A DNA stretch of 46,822 nt from Lachnospiraceae bacterium (GTDB lineage Bacteria; Bacillota; Clostridia; Lachnospirales; Lachnospiraceae), in assembly GCA_014804645.1 (NCBI GenBank), contig JAAUZI010000059.1, forward strand, positions 1 through 46,822, written 5' to 3'. Positions 1 through 7,804 of this stretch are shown here, one piece after another; positions within the stretch are counted from its first letter, which is position 1, and every line of letters starts with the position of its first letter. Below the pieces are notes generated by a model. That model ran no database searches and had not been told where the DNA came from. It worked only from the letters and a program-made list of their open reading frames with translations. The translations under genes and the position numbers were made by a program.

Positions 1-1
1 C

Positions 2-871
2 GACACTGTCGTCATGCCCCATCTTTTCCCTGCGGAGGCGCTTACTTACATGTTGCGCAAGCACGAGTGTCGACCTGATATTCATACCTATTTTGTAGGG
101 ACGGACTACACCTGTATTCCCTTTACGGAGGAGACGGAAGCAGACTACTATTTTATAGCCCATGAGGAACTGTTGGAGGAGTATGTAAAAAAGGGTATTC
201 CCAGGGGAAAACTTGTTCCCACAGGCATTCCGGTATCAGATCGGTTTATATCTCTTCCCTCCAGAGAGGATGCCAGAAAGGCGCTGGGCATGGCGTTGGA
301 GGGATACTGTATCCTGATTATGACCGGCAGTATGGGTTATGGAAAGATTGATACCTTGGTGCAGGCGTTGGTGGCGCACATGAGCGAAAAGGATAATCTG
401 TATATTTTGGGCGGTTCCAATGAGAAACTGAAGGGCAGGCTGCGGGAGGCATACAGAGAGGACGCCAGAGTGCAGGTGCTGGATTTTACAGACAGAACGG
501 CGGAATATTTGGCGGCATCGGATTTTCTGTTCACCAAGCCCGGGGGACTCACTTCCACGGAGGCAGCTGTGGCGGGCATTCCGCTGGCTCACACCAGACC
601 CATACCGGGATGTGAGGACTGCAACCAAGCCTTTTACAATACCCACGGGATTTCCATCAGCGCAGACTCCGAGAAAGAACTGGTGGAGGCAGTCATGGAG
701 CTGCTGGCCAGCCCGGAGGAGTGCAGGCGGATGATAGAGAGACAGCATCAGGTGATAAATGCAAGAGCGGCGGAGGATATCTGCGAGTTTATCCTGCAAA
801 AAGACGCCTGTCGGGAGGCGCCGGAGAGCGAATGCCGCAGGCCGGCCACGGAGGATGAAAAAGAGGTGTGA
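2..871 (+). CDS. MGDG-synthase/MurG-like glycosyltransferase (diacylglycerol glucosyltransferase-like), 5' truncated
   Basis: The frame is open to the left edge of the window, so the N-terminus is missing; the visible part is about 289 codons. The opening stretch (DTVVMPHLFPAEALTYM) and the following GTDYTCIPF, YFIAHEEL and VPTGIPVSDRF segments match the acceptor half of the MGDG-synthase family. TKPGGLTSTEAAVAGIP, about 110 residues before the end, is the UDP-sugar-binding signature of GT28/MurG-fold enzymes. Known members transfer glucose or galactose from UDP-sugar to diacylglycerol at the inner face of the membrane, giving glycolipids and lipoteichoic acid anchors. Its stop overlaps the ribosome binding region of the downstream plsY-like gene, which fits a lipid-synthesis operon. 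The exact sugar and acceptor cannot be read from sequence. Confidence 0.85.
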   Translation, partial: DTVVMPHLFPAEALTYMLRKHECRPDIHTYFVGTDYTCIPFTEETEADYYFIAHEELLEEYVKKGIPRGKLVPTGIPVSDRFISLPSREDARKALGMALEGYCILIMTGSMGYGKIDTLVQALVAHMSEKDNLYILGGSNEKLKGRLREAYREDARVQVLDFTDRTAEYLAASDFLFTKPGGLTSTEAAVAGIPLAHTRPIPGCEDCNQAFYNTHGISISADSEKELVEAVMELLASPEECRRMIERQHQVINARAAEDICEFILQKDACREAPESECRRPATEDEKEV

Positions 872-873
872 CC

Positions 874-1515
874 ATGCTGGGACATCAGATTATAATGATT
901 GTGGTGGGAATACTGTGCGGCAGCATTCTGTTCAGCCAGTATCTGCCCAAACTGATTAAAAAAGTGGATATAGTACAGCTCAGCGACGACCACAACCCCG
1001 GAACGGCCAACGCCATGCAGCACGCGGGGATTCCGGTGGGTATGCTCTGTCTGCTGGGTGATATTTTCAAGGGTGTGATTCCCGTGCATATGGCATTGCG
1101 GCTGGAACTGGAGAGCGGCTGCCTCTTTTCTCTGATTATAGCGGCGCCTGTTGTGGGACATGCCTACTCCCTGTTTCACAGAGGGCGTGGAGGAAAGGCC
1201 ATTGCGGTGTCTTTCGGGGTGTTGATCGGCCTGATGCCCATTCACACGGAACCCATATTTGCGCTGTGCAGCATCTATCTGTTTTTTTCCCTGGTGGTGC
1301 GCATTCGTCCCCATACCCGGAGAACGAGAATCACATATATACTGCTGGCTCTCAGCTCTCTCTATATGCTGTATGCCCACTGGATTCCCTGGCAGATCTG
1401 CGGCGGTATGCTGCTGCTGTCCTGTGTTGTGGTACACAAAAACAGTCTGCGCCAGCAGGCCCTGGAGGAGCAGGCCGCCAGAGGGGCAAAGAACCCCGGC
1501 ACCGTCTCGGTGTGA
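874..1515 (+). CDS. plsY: PlsY-like glycerol-3-phosphate acyltransferase
   Basis: A hydrophobic protein of 213 residues with about five membrane segments. It carries the PlsY landmarks in order: GSILFSQ near the N-terminus, NPGTAN around residue 48, and GHAYSLFHRGRGGKAIA around residue 95 (family pattern GH-x-F-x3-F-x-GGKG). PlsY transfers an acyl group from acyl-phosphate to glycerol-3-phosphate in the first step of phospholipid synthesis. I chose ATG 874 because GAGGTG ends 5 nt upstream; a GTG at 868 is the alternative. The NPGT loop reads HNPGTANA rather than the usual GNPGATN, so this may be a paralogue rather than the main enzyme. It is co-transcribed with the preceding glycosyltransferase and closes with a good terminator. 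Confidence 0.8.
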   Translation: MLGHQIIMIVVGILCGSILFSQYLPKLIKKVDIVQLSDDHNPGTANAMQHAGIPVGMLCLLGDIFKGVIPVHMALRLELESGCLFSLIIAAPVVGHAYSLFHRGRGGKAIAVSFGVLIGLMPIHTEPIFALCSIYLFFSLVVRIRPHTRRTRITYILLALSSLYMLYAHWIPWQICGGMLLLSCVVVHKNSLRQQALEEQAARGAKNPGTVSV

Positions 1516-1541
1516 AATACAAATATCAAGAAACATTATGG

Positions 1542-1582
1542 AGATCTCTCACGGGCAGCGGTGCAGTGGGAGGTCTTTTTTT
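1542..1582 (+). terminator. Rho-independent terminator after plsY
   Basis: An 11-bp stem (AGATCTCTCAC with GTGGGAGGTCT, two G-U pairs) encloses a 13-nt loop and runs directly into seven T residues. It ends the glycosyltransferase-plsY unit. Confidence 0.85.
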
Positions 1583-1614
1583 ACGAATAAAAAGATATTT
1601 GTTATAAAAAAAGA

Positions 1615-1643
1615 TTGACAAAGCATATTATATGCCGTATAGT
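1615..1643 (+). promoter_or_regulatory. Promoter of the padR-DUF1700-DUF4097 cassette
   Basis: TTGACA at 1615-1620, a 17-bp spacer, and TATAGT at 1638-1643 make a near-consensus vegetative promoter about 110 nt upstream of the padR start codon. The -10 lies inside the first of two palindromic operators, so a bound repressor would block polymerase directly. Confidence 0.8.
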
Positions 1644-1678
1644 ATGTTCAAAAGTAATATTATACGCCATATAATATT
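1624..1678 (+). promoter_or_regulatory. Two palindromic operators, probably for PadR
   Basis: Site 1 (1624-1646) has arms CATATTATA and TATAGTATG around TGCCG. Site 2 (1656-1678) has arms AATATTATA and TATAATATT around CGCCA and is a perfect 9-bp inverted repeat. Their cores are the same pattern (ATTATAyGCCrTATA) 32 bp apart, about three helical turns. PadR proteins are dimers that commonly repress their own operon from such palindromes. Binding by the adjacent PadR protein is inferred. Confidence 0.7.
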
Positions 1679-1756
1679 GCATGGAGAAATAGTACGGCAC
1701 CTGCCCAGACATGGCGGATGCGAAACCTTAAAACTATTAATCAGAAAGGAAAGAAC

Positions 1757-2074
1757 ATGGTATTTAATACAGGTGCCGCTCTGCTGGATGCCATTGTACT
1801 GGCAGTGGTGTCCAAGGAGCCGGAAGGAACATACGGGTATAAGATCACCCAGGATGTACGGCAGGTAATAGACCTGTCAGAATCCACGCTGTATCCAGTG
1901 CTGCGCCGTCTACAGAAAGACGACTGTCTGGAGGTGTATGACAGGGAATGCGCAGGACGTAACAGGCGTTATTATAAAGTGACCAGCAGGGGATGGGCGC
2001 AGCTGCAGCTGTACGAGAGCGAATGGCGCAGCTATTCAAAAAAAGTTACTTCGCTGTTTGGGGGTAAAGGTTAA
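1757..2074 (+). CDS. PadR-family transcriptional regulator
   Basis: A 105-residue winged-helix protein. The N-terminal GAALLDAIVLAVVSKEPEGTYGYKITQDV and the recognition segment STLYPVLRRLQKDDCLEVYDRE are diagnostic for PadR, with the wing at RNRRYYKVTSRG. It is a short, subfamily-2 type protein with only one C-terminal helix for dimer formation. ATG 1757 is chosen because AAAGGA ends 6 nt upstream; an earlier in-frame ATG at 1718 lacks a site. It is the first gene of a three-gene cassette and most likely represses its own promoter. The inducing signal is unknown; members with this neighbourhood are often linked to envelope stress, but nothing in the sequence proves that here. Confidence 0.92.
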   Translation: MVFNTGAALLDAIVLAVVSKEPEGTYGYKITQDVRQVIDLSESTLYPVLRRLQKDDCLEVYDRECAGRNRRYYKVTSRGWAQLQLYESEWRSYSKKVTSLFGGKG

Positions 2075-2085
2075 GGAGGAGAAGT

Positions 2086-2892
2086 ATGAACAAGACAGAA
2101 TTTATGAGGCAGCTGGAGACGCTGCTGCAAAATATATCCGAGCAGGAGCGGCAGGAGGCCCTGCAGTACTATGAGGATTATTTTGCGGACGCAGGCCCGG
2201 AGAATGAGCAGACGGTGATAGAGGCTTTGGGCAATCCGGCACGGGTGGCAGAGAATATCAGACGGGATCTGTACGGCGCGGGCTACGGGGACGGCTATGA
2301 GCCGCGTAAGCCCGTCACGGGCAGGGAGTTGACGGAGTACGGCGCCATCCCCCAGGGGAGAGGGGCCGCCGCAGAACCGGCTCCCAGTCCGGCGGCCACA
2401 GTGGCGGCAGCAGATCCGTGGCAAAGCGCTCCCCAGCCCGCTCCCACATGGCAAAATGCCGGGGCGGAGAACGGAGGACAATCCAAGAGGGCGGGCAAGG
2501 AACCTTTATCCGGCGGCATTATTGCACTGATCGTGGTAGCCTGTATTATTTGTCTGCCGGTGGTGGGCGGTCTGCTTGCGGGAGCGGTGGGTCTCATAGC
2601 CGGGGCATTGGGAGTGGTGCTGAGTCTGATAGCGGCCTGGTTCTGCATGATACTGGGCTTTGGTGTTGCCGCTCTGATATGTTTTGTCGTGGGAATCTTC
2701 CTCAGTGTGGTGGGCGTAGCCGGCATGGGCCTGCACCCACTGGCCGGGGTAGGTCTTGTGGGAGGCGGTTTTATCACCGTCGGCATCGGCATTTTCTTCA
2801 TGATGCTGACAGTGGCCATGGCGGGAATTGTTACACCGGCTATCTTTCGCGGTATCTCCCGTCTGTTTTCCCGGAAAAAGAAAAAGGCATAG
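2086..2892 (+). CDS. DUF1700 (HAAS-type) membrane protein
   Basis: A 268-residue protein preceded by a strong AAGGAGGAG site 11 nt after the padR stop. Residues 1-70 are the helical HAAS/DUF1700 domain (FMRQLETLLQNISEQERQEALQYYEDYFADAG), followed by a Pro/Ala-rich linker (about 85-135) and four or so hydrophobic segments from about 145 to 255, ending in a basic RKKKKA tail. DUF1700 genes repeatedly sit between a PadR regulator and a DUF4097 gene in Bacillota. Their biochemical role is not established; a membrane signalling or stress-sensing role is plausible from the neighbourhood. Confidence 0.85.
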   Translation: MNKTEFMRQLETLLQNISEQERQEALQYYEDYFADAGPENEQTVIEALGNPARVAENIRRDLYGAGYGDGYEPRKPVTGRELTEYGAIPQGRGAAAEPAPSPAATVAAADPWQSAPQPAPTWQNAGAENGGQSKRAGKEPLSGGIIALIVVACIICLPVVGGLLAGAVGLIAGALGVVLSLIAAWFCMILGFGVAALICFVVGIFLSVVGVAGMGLHPLAGVGLVGGGFITVGIGIFFMMLTVAMAGIVTPAIFRGISRLFSRKKKKA

Positions 2893-2943
2893 GGGTTCGG
2901 ATAAAGAGGAGCGACTATTTCAATAGAGAAAGGCATGGAAATT

Positions 2944-3876
2944 ATGAAAAAATTTATGAAAATGTGTTTTGTGCTGGCATTGGTGCTGATTATCGTGGGC
3001 AGCGTGCTCTATATGCTGGGCAGAGGGAGAAATGGTCGGGAGACCATGGATGAAATGCTGTGGGACGCCGGCGGCGACTGGGTGGACCTGGGCAATCTGT
3101 TTGGGGACGGAGGAGCGGGAGAATTCGTGGGCTATGAACTTGATGAAGTCTCCATGTTTGACAGCAATCACACGACCTGGAAAGGCAATCTGGAGAAACA
3201 GCTGATCGGCCAGGGCGGCGTAGAGCAGCTGACGCTGGATATCGGCGGCAGCATGGTGGAAATCAAGGATTCCGGTGATGATAATATTTATATTGAGGGT
3301 AAAAGCATAGGGAAGATGCAGGCCTATGTGGAAGGGGACGTATTGTATGTCAGATCCGTGCGTCCTTCCAATCTGGCTGAGGAGATCAAAAACAGCAAGA
3401 TTATACTATACTTGCCCGAGGACTGTTCATTGAATATGATAAGTGTATCCCTGGGCGCCGGGCAGCTGCAGCTGGGAGATATGACAGTGGATAATATGCA
3501 GGCGTCCATCGGCGCGGGACAGCTGCTGATGGAGGATATGGACATTGGATGGCTGGAGGTGTCTCTGGGCGCAGGGGAGCTGCGGGCGGATGACGTGACG
3601 GTACAGACTCTGTCGGCATCCATCGGTGCAGGCAATATGGAATTTGACGGAGCAATCAATGAAAGCGCGAGTATCAGCTGTTCCATGGGCAATGTGAGCA
3701 TGGAGCTGGAGGGAGAGAAACAGGACTTTAACTATCAGCTGAGCTGTGTGGCGGGCAACATGGATATAGACGGAGACAGCTTTGCGGGAGCGGTGATGGA
3801 TCGTACCATTGACAACGGGGCTGCCAAATACATGGATATCGACTGCTCCATGGGCAATGTAGAGGTGGATTTCTGA
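2944..3876 (+). CDS. DUF4097 beta-strand-repeat membrane-anchored protein
   Basis: A 310-residue protein with an N-terminal membrane anchor (residues 5-25) and an outside domain made of short repeating strands. About every 20-21 residues the pattern (V/A)S(L/I)GAG(Q/E)L recurs (roughly residues 172-240) and becomes CSMGNV towards the end. This is the DUF4097 right-handed beta-repeat fold found in YvlB, LiaG and LiaX-like envelope-stress proteins. ATG 2944 is preferred over ATG 2935 because AGAAAGG at 2927-2933 is at usable distance only from 2944. It is last in the padR-DUF1700-DUF4097 operon and is followed by a bidirectional terminator. No catalytic residues are apparent; a structural or sensing role is inferred. 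Confidence 0.85.
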   Translation: MKKFMKMCFVLALVLIIVGSVLYMLGRGRNGRETMDEMLWDAGGDWVDLGNLFGDGGAGEFVGYELDEVSMFDSNHTTWKGNLEKQLIGQGGVEQLTLDIGGSMVEIKDSGDDNIYIEGKSIGKMQAYVEGDVLYVRSVRPSNLAEEIKNSKIILYLPEDCSLNMISVSLGAGQLQLGDMTVDNMQASIGAGQLLMEDMDIGWLEVSLGAGELRADDVTVQTLSASIGAGNMEFDGAINESASISCSMGNVSMELEGEKQDFNYQLSCVAGNMDIDGDSFAGAVMDRTIDNGAAKYMDIDCSMGNVEVDF

Positions 3877-3883
3877 TGAAAAG

Positions 3884-3919
3884 AATAAGCCCCTGCGGGA
3901 ATTCCCGCAGGGGCTTATT
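3884..3919. terminator. Bidirectional terminator (36-nt perfect palindrome)
   Basis: AATAAGCCCCTGCGGG and its exact complement meet at the centre, with T-rich flanks on both sides. It lies between two convergent transcription units, the DUF4097 gene and the ECF S component, and can end both. Confidence 0.92.
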
Positions 3920-3928
3920 TATACCTAT

Positions 3929-4888
3929 CTAGCTCATATCCGTCTTCTCGGGCGTCACCTGAATAAACAGTCCGGCCTTGCGCAGGGCGGGCCGCAGCGC
4001 CAGGTAGAAGATGCTGGCGGCGATGACGGCCACCACGGCGTTGACGGCGGTGGTGACGGTGGCCATCTTGGCCAAAGCTGCGGAAAGCTCCTGGGGTACG
4101 CCCAGCAGGTACATCTTGTAGAAGTAACCCACCAGCGGGTCAGCCACCATGTTAAAGCCCATGCCACAGACGCATGCGAGGATAGTAACACCTGTTATAT
4201 ATTTTTTGGAGTGCGTGCGGCTCAGCTTGAAAATGCCATGTGCCACCAGCCCTACGATCAGGCCGATGCACAGCTTGAGCAGGAAGGTCTTGGGGGCGCT
4301 GGTCACATAGGCGGTGGTCAGATCGCCTATGGTCATGCCAATGGCGCCCGCCAGGCCGCCCCAGAAACCGCCCAGCAGCAGGGCGGCCAGCACACAGAAC
4401 ACATTGCCGAAATGGAAAGCCGTCTTGCCGGGTCCCACGGGAATATCGATTTTGAACACTGCGAAACCGATATAGCACAGAGCCGCCATCAGTCCCGCCA
4501 TAGCCAGCCGCTTGATATTTTCCTCAGCTTTCACCGTGCCGATCAGCGCGTTGTACAAGCCCTTGGCTGCCAGCAGCAGGGATAGGAACAGGGCGGTCAG
4601 CCCATAGGAATAGGGGCGCTCCTGGCTGAGTTTCAAGTCGGAGAGCTGGGTCTGCTGGGCCTTCAGCGCATCCAGGTCTCCGGCGGACTCTCCCGCATCG
4701 ACAGCTTTTATCAACTCCTTGACCTCGGACAGCTGAGTGCCGGTCAGAATGGAATCGGCGTAGCTGTGGCTGTGGGCATATACGGTGAAGATCAGGCTTG
4801 CCACCAGCAGCACTGCGCCGACAATCAGCAGCACATAACCCTTCTTTCTCACTTCCGGGCTTTCGGTTTGCTTTTTTTCTTTTCTCAT
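3929..4888 (-). CDS. ECF-type transporter S component with N-terminal extension
   Basis: A 319-residue membrane protein. The C-terminal part from about residue 125 (AMAGLMAALCYIGFAVF, IPVGPGKTAFHFGNVFCVLAALLLGGFWGGLAGAIGMTIGDL) is the substrate-binding S component of an energy-coupling-factor vitamin transporter, of the riboflavin/HMP-like family. S components bind a vitamin and share an EcfT-EcfA module encoded elsewhere. The first 120 residues are unusual: one membrane helix (17-38), an outside helical segment, and a second helix before the S domain. ATG 4888 follows a GAGGAAAT site; longer upstream frames lack one. No ATPase or T component and no recognisable riboswitch lies next to it, so the substrate cannot be assigned. 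Confidence 0.8.
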   Translation of the reverse strand: MRKEKKQTESPEVRKKGYVLLIVGAVLLVASLIFTVYAHSHSYADSILTGTQLSEVKELIKAVDAGESAGDLDALKAQQTQLSDLKLSQERPYSYGLTALFLSLLLAAKGLYNALIGTVKAEENIKRLAMAGLMAALCYIGFAVFKIDIPVGPGKTAFHFGNVFCVLAALLLGGFWGGLAGAIGMTIGDLTTAYVTSAPKTFLLKLCIGLIVGLVAHGIFKLSRTHSKKYITGVTILACVCGMGFNMVADPLVGYFYKMYLLGVPQELSAALAKMATVTTAVNAVVAVIAASIFYLALRPALRKAGLFIQVTPEKTDMS

Positions 4889-5023
4889 AATAGATTTCCT
4901 CACAATCCGCCGCACAGCGGCTTTAGTTCTCTCTGAATCAGATGGATTGCTCTCTATTTTACACAAAAGTGGATATTCTAAAAGTGCCAAAATGGAACTT
5001 TTTTACCAGTCCAGTTTTGGGGC

Positions 5024-5035
5024 GATCATATGATC
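5024..5035. repeat. 12-bp perfect palindrome between divergent genes
   Basis: GATCATATGATC lies midway between the divergent ECF S and lipoprotein genes, 20 bp upstream of the lipoprotein -35. It could be an operator; no regulator gene is adjacent. Confidence 0.35.
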
Positions 5036-5054
5036 AATCGGAAAGTATTCAATA

Positions 5055-5083
5055 TTGACAGGTATGGGACGAAAATATACAAT
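5055..5083 (+). promoter_or_regulatory. Promoter of the solute-binding lipoprotein gene
   Basis: TTGACA (5055-5060), 17-bp spacer and TACAAT (5078-5083). The resulting leader of about 80 nt contains a small hairpin TACCCG/CGGGTA (5141-5158) immediately before the ribosome binding site. Confidence 0.75.
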
Positions 5084-5171
5084 TTACTTGTAAAGTCGTG
5101 TGATATACGGAAAGAGCGGACAATATGAAGAAGTTCTGAGTACCCGCTGAAACGGGTAGATTGGAGTTAGA

Positions 5172-7391
5172 ATGAAAAAGTATTTCGTTGTGATATGCGT
5201 GGCTCTCCTGTTGGCGGGCTGTGGGAACAGTTCCGGGGCAGACGCTGCGGCGGATATGGTAAGGCGGACGGAGGGAGAGTCTGTGTTCTATGCCGCACAG
5301 GTGTGGGATACGGGGATTACGCCGGAACACTGGCCGGTCTCTCGCTCCTTTGCGCTTGCGGAGGACATGCTGTATTTTGCGGAGTGGTCCGAGGAGGGAA
5401 CCTGGAGTGTGGGCGGGTTGGCTCTGAGCGGAGAGAATCGGCCTGTCACCTTGTTTCAGACAGCAGGGGACTCTGTCGAGGCGTTGACAGTTACACAGGA
5501 GCCGGAGGAGGTCCCGATTCTGGCATTGGCGGGCCGGGGCAGGGAGGGTATGTCCTTTCTGGCGGCCTATAATGTGGAGGGGGAGCAGCTGTGGCGCCAG
5601 ACCTATGAGTGCAAGAGAGAGATTTTATTTTCTTTGGCCCGGGACGGGGAGGGGCATTTTTACGCTCTGAGCCGGGATCAGGTGCTGCTTTTTGACGAGG
5701 AGGGCGTCTACCAGGGCAGCATTCCCTGTCCCGGGGAGAGCTATCTGGATATGTGCGCCGCCGGAGAGGGCGATGTGTATGCGACCTATCGGGATGGCCC
5801 CGCGGATGAGCCGGTGCTGGTCCGGCTGCAATACCAGGGGCAAAAGCTGGAGGGAGCCGTCAGGATATGGGGGGATGGACAGCTGGGTGCGCGCCGAGAG
5901 GGAAGTCTTTTGATGCGGGAGGGCAGCGGCCTTTTCTCCTATGACCCGCAGCGGCAGGAGTCGGCAAAGCTGTTGGAGCTGACGGACTGTGATCTGACAG
6001 GAAACAACTTGCAGTTCATGGAGGAGAACTCTGACGGGGAGCTGCTGCTTTTGAGCTGGGAGACAGCACGGTATGACAGACCTGTGGAGCTTGCCAGACT
6101 CCGAGAGGTCTCTGGCGAGCAGCAGACCGACGGCAAACAGACCATCACCTGGCTCCATGTGGGTCCCATTCTGCCCGGGGTGGACGATCTGGTGGCGGCC
6201 TTTAATCGGCAGAGCCAGGAGTACCGCGTTGTCACGGAGTCCGTGTCTCTGAAGGGTGTGACCGTGACAGAGAACACCACCGGATTTGATCTGGATACGG
6301 AGATTTTTATGTGCGTCAATACCCGGCTGCTGGCCTCGGAGAGCGCGGACATCCTCTCCTTTGTCAGCTACCAGGACATGGAACGCTATCTGTCCAAGGG
6401 GTATCTGGAGGATTTGGCGCCCTACATCGCTCGCTCGGAGAACATAGACCGGGAGGACTATCTGGAGGGTCCGCTGGAGTACTATGTCAGGGGAGAGGCC
6501 CTCTACGGCATCCCCGCCACCTTCAACATCGATGCGCTGATGGGAAGGGAATCGGAGCTGGGGGCGGAGCCGGGGTGGACCGTGGAGGAATTTCTGGACT
6601 GGCTGCAGGAGCACCCCGATGCTGTGATTCAGGAGGGAATGACCAAAGAGAATGTGCTGGATTTCTGTCTGAAGGGCACCCTGGAGGAGTATGTGCAGCT
6701 GGATCTGGGACAGTGTGATTTTGAGGGAGAGACTTTCCGGGAACTGCTGCAGAGAGTGCAGAGTCTGACCACGGACAGCGCTGCCCACTGGGACGACTGG
6801 GGGAAAATGTTGGAAGAGAAACGCCCCATTCTGGAACAGGGTTTGGCCTATGGCTTTTCCGCATGCAACGCTTGGGAGAATATGTATGGGGAGCCGTTGG
6901 TGTACAAGGGATATCCCAGCAGCGACGGCAGCCCCTGTTATTTCTACACCGGAGGCGGCATGGGGATTCTCAGCCGCAGCGCCTGCAAGGAGGGAGCCTA
7001 CGCTTTTTGGGAGTACTATCTGTTAAACGAGGAGTCCGACTCAACTGACCTGTACTACACGAACCGGGAGCTATTTGTGAAGGGCATGGAGCAGCTGGCG
7101 GATGAACAGTACGCCTACACGGCGGACGGAAAGATGCAGTTTCGCCGATTGTCGGAGAGTGGCTCCGCCGAGGAGGACGGACTGGAGTGGTTGACAGATC
7201 TGACCGAGGAGCAGCGGGATAAACAGCTGGCCATGATGGAGCATGTGCGGATAGACACACTGGAAAACCAGACCATCCGCAATATTGTTATAGAGGAGGC
7301 GTCCATTTATTTTGCGGGGGTCAAGGATCTGGAGGAGACCTGCCGGGTGATACAGAGCAGGGTGTCGATGTATCTGGCCGAGACGAGGTGA
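5172..7391 (+). CDS. Large solute-binding lipoprotein with N-terminal propeller-like region
   Basis: A 739-residue secreted lipoprotein: signal peptide MKKYFVVICVALLLAGC with the lipidated Cys at 17. Residues about 320-739 resemble family-1 extracellular solute-binding proteins: LVAAFNRQSQEYRV, ADILSF, MERYLSKGYLEDLAPYI, GEALYGIPATFNIDALMGR and WTVEEFLDWLQ are typical segments around the ligand cleft. Residues about 30-315 consist of short strand-rich units that look like a beta-propeller, an arrangement seen in some Lachnospiraceae binding proteins. No ABC permease or ATPase gene is adjacent, so this may be an orphan receptor. Start chosen from TTGGAG six nt upstream. Ligand unknown; sugars or oligosaccharides are likely for the family. 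Confidence 0.8.
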   Translation: MKKYFVVICVALLLAGCGNSSGADAAADMVRRTEGESVFYAAQVWDTGITPEHWPVSRSFALAEDMLYFAEWSEEGTWSVGGLALSGENRPVTLFQTAGDSVEALTVTQEPEEVPILALAGRGREGMSFLAAYNVEGEQLWRQTYECKREILFSLARDGEGHFYALSRDQVLLFDEEGVYQGSIPCPGESYLDMCAAGEGDVYATYRDGPADEPVLVRLQYQGQKLEGAVRIWGDGQLGARREGSLLMREGSGLFSYDPQRQESAKLLELTDCDLTGNNLQFMEENSDGELLLLSWETARYDRPVELARLREVSGEQQTDGKQTITWLHVGPILPGVDDLVAAFNRQSQEYRVVTESVSLKGVTVTENTTGFDLDTEIFMCVNTRLLASESADILSFVSYQDMERYLSKGYLEDLAPYIARSENIDREDYLEGPLEYYVRGEALYGIPATFNIDALMGRESELGAEPGWTVEEFLDWLQEHPDAVIQEGMTKENVLDFCLKGTLEEYVQLDLGQCDFEGETFRELLQRVQSLTTDSAAHWDDWGKMLEEKRPILEQGLAYGFSACNAWENMYGEPLVYKGYPSSDGSPCYFYTGGGMGILSRSACKEGAYAFWEYYLLNEESDSTDLYYTNRELFVKGMEQLADEQYAYTADGKMQFRRLSESGSAEEDGLEWLTDLTEEQRDKQLAMMEHVRIDTLENQTIRNIVIEEASIYFAGVKDLEETCRVIQSRVSMYLAETR

Positions 7392-7442
7392 GGCGTACAG
7401 GTAAAATTATCTCATTATTTGATTTTGCGGCTAAAATCCGTC

Positions 7443-7471
7443 TTGACAAAATCCGCTTTGTTCATTAAGAT
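7443..7471 (+). promoter_or_regulatory. Promoter of the valS T-box leader
   Basis: TTGACA (7443-7448), 17-bp spacer, TAAGAT (7466-7471). Transcription would begin near 7478, just before the first T-box helix. Confidence 0.8.
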
Positions 7472-7477
7472 AGGTTA

Positions 7478-7770
7478 AAGAGACAAAGGCGATGACAAAG
7501 AGGAGTAGGAATGACCCCTTGCCAGAGAGGGTGGCTGTGGAGACACGCTGGGAGGCCGCTTGAAGGAAGGCGTTCTGAAGGTAGCTTTCGAGCCGGTTCC
7601 TGAAACCAAGGCCCACGCCGGGCCGACAGTAGGGAATCACGGTTTATCCCCGTTAGCGGATAGGACTTTGAAGGAAGTCATTGAGGCGGGCATCGTGAGA
7701 TGCCGGCAAACAAAGGTGGTAACGTGCGACAGCGCCCTTTGCGGACCGGAAGGTCCGCAGAGGGTTTTTT
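7478..7770 (+). promoter_or_regulatory. T-box leader controlling valS
   Basis: The leader contains the AGTA motif of the stem I base (7505 region), a long stem I and stem II region, a small stem III (GCATC-GTGA-GATGC, 7690-7703) and the conserved T-box core AAAGGTGGTAACGTG (7712-7726). A terminator follows: CCCTTTGCGGACC pairs with GGTCCGCAGAGGG (7735-7764) and runs into six T. T-boxes read the charging state of a tRNA: uncharged tRNA pairs with the specifier codon and the T-box bulge and prevents termination. A GTA codon at 7581-7583 sits at a plausible specifier position, which fits valine; I did not fold the whole RNA, so that position is tentative. Confidence 0.92.
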
Positions 7771-7804
7771 GATGTATGAAACTAAAATAAAAAGGAGCAG
7801 AGTT

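Noticed and set aside
748..1536. Long minus-strand open frame overlapping the glycosyltransferase and plsY genes
   Set aside because: It lies opposite well-supported genes, has no ribosome site and no recognisable domain; high-GC codon use produces such shadow frames throughout the window.
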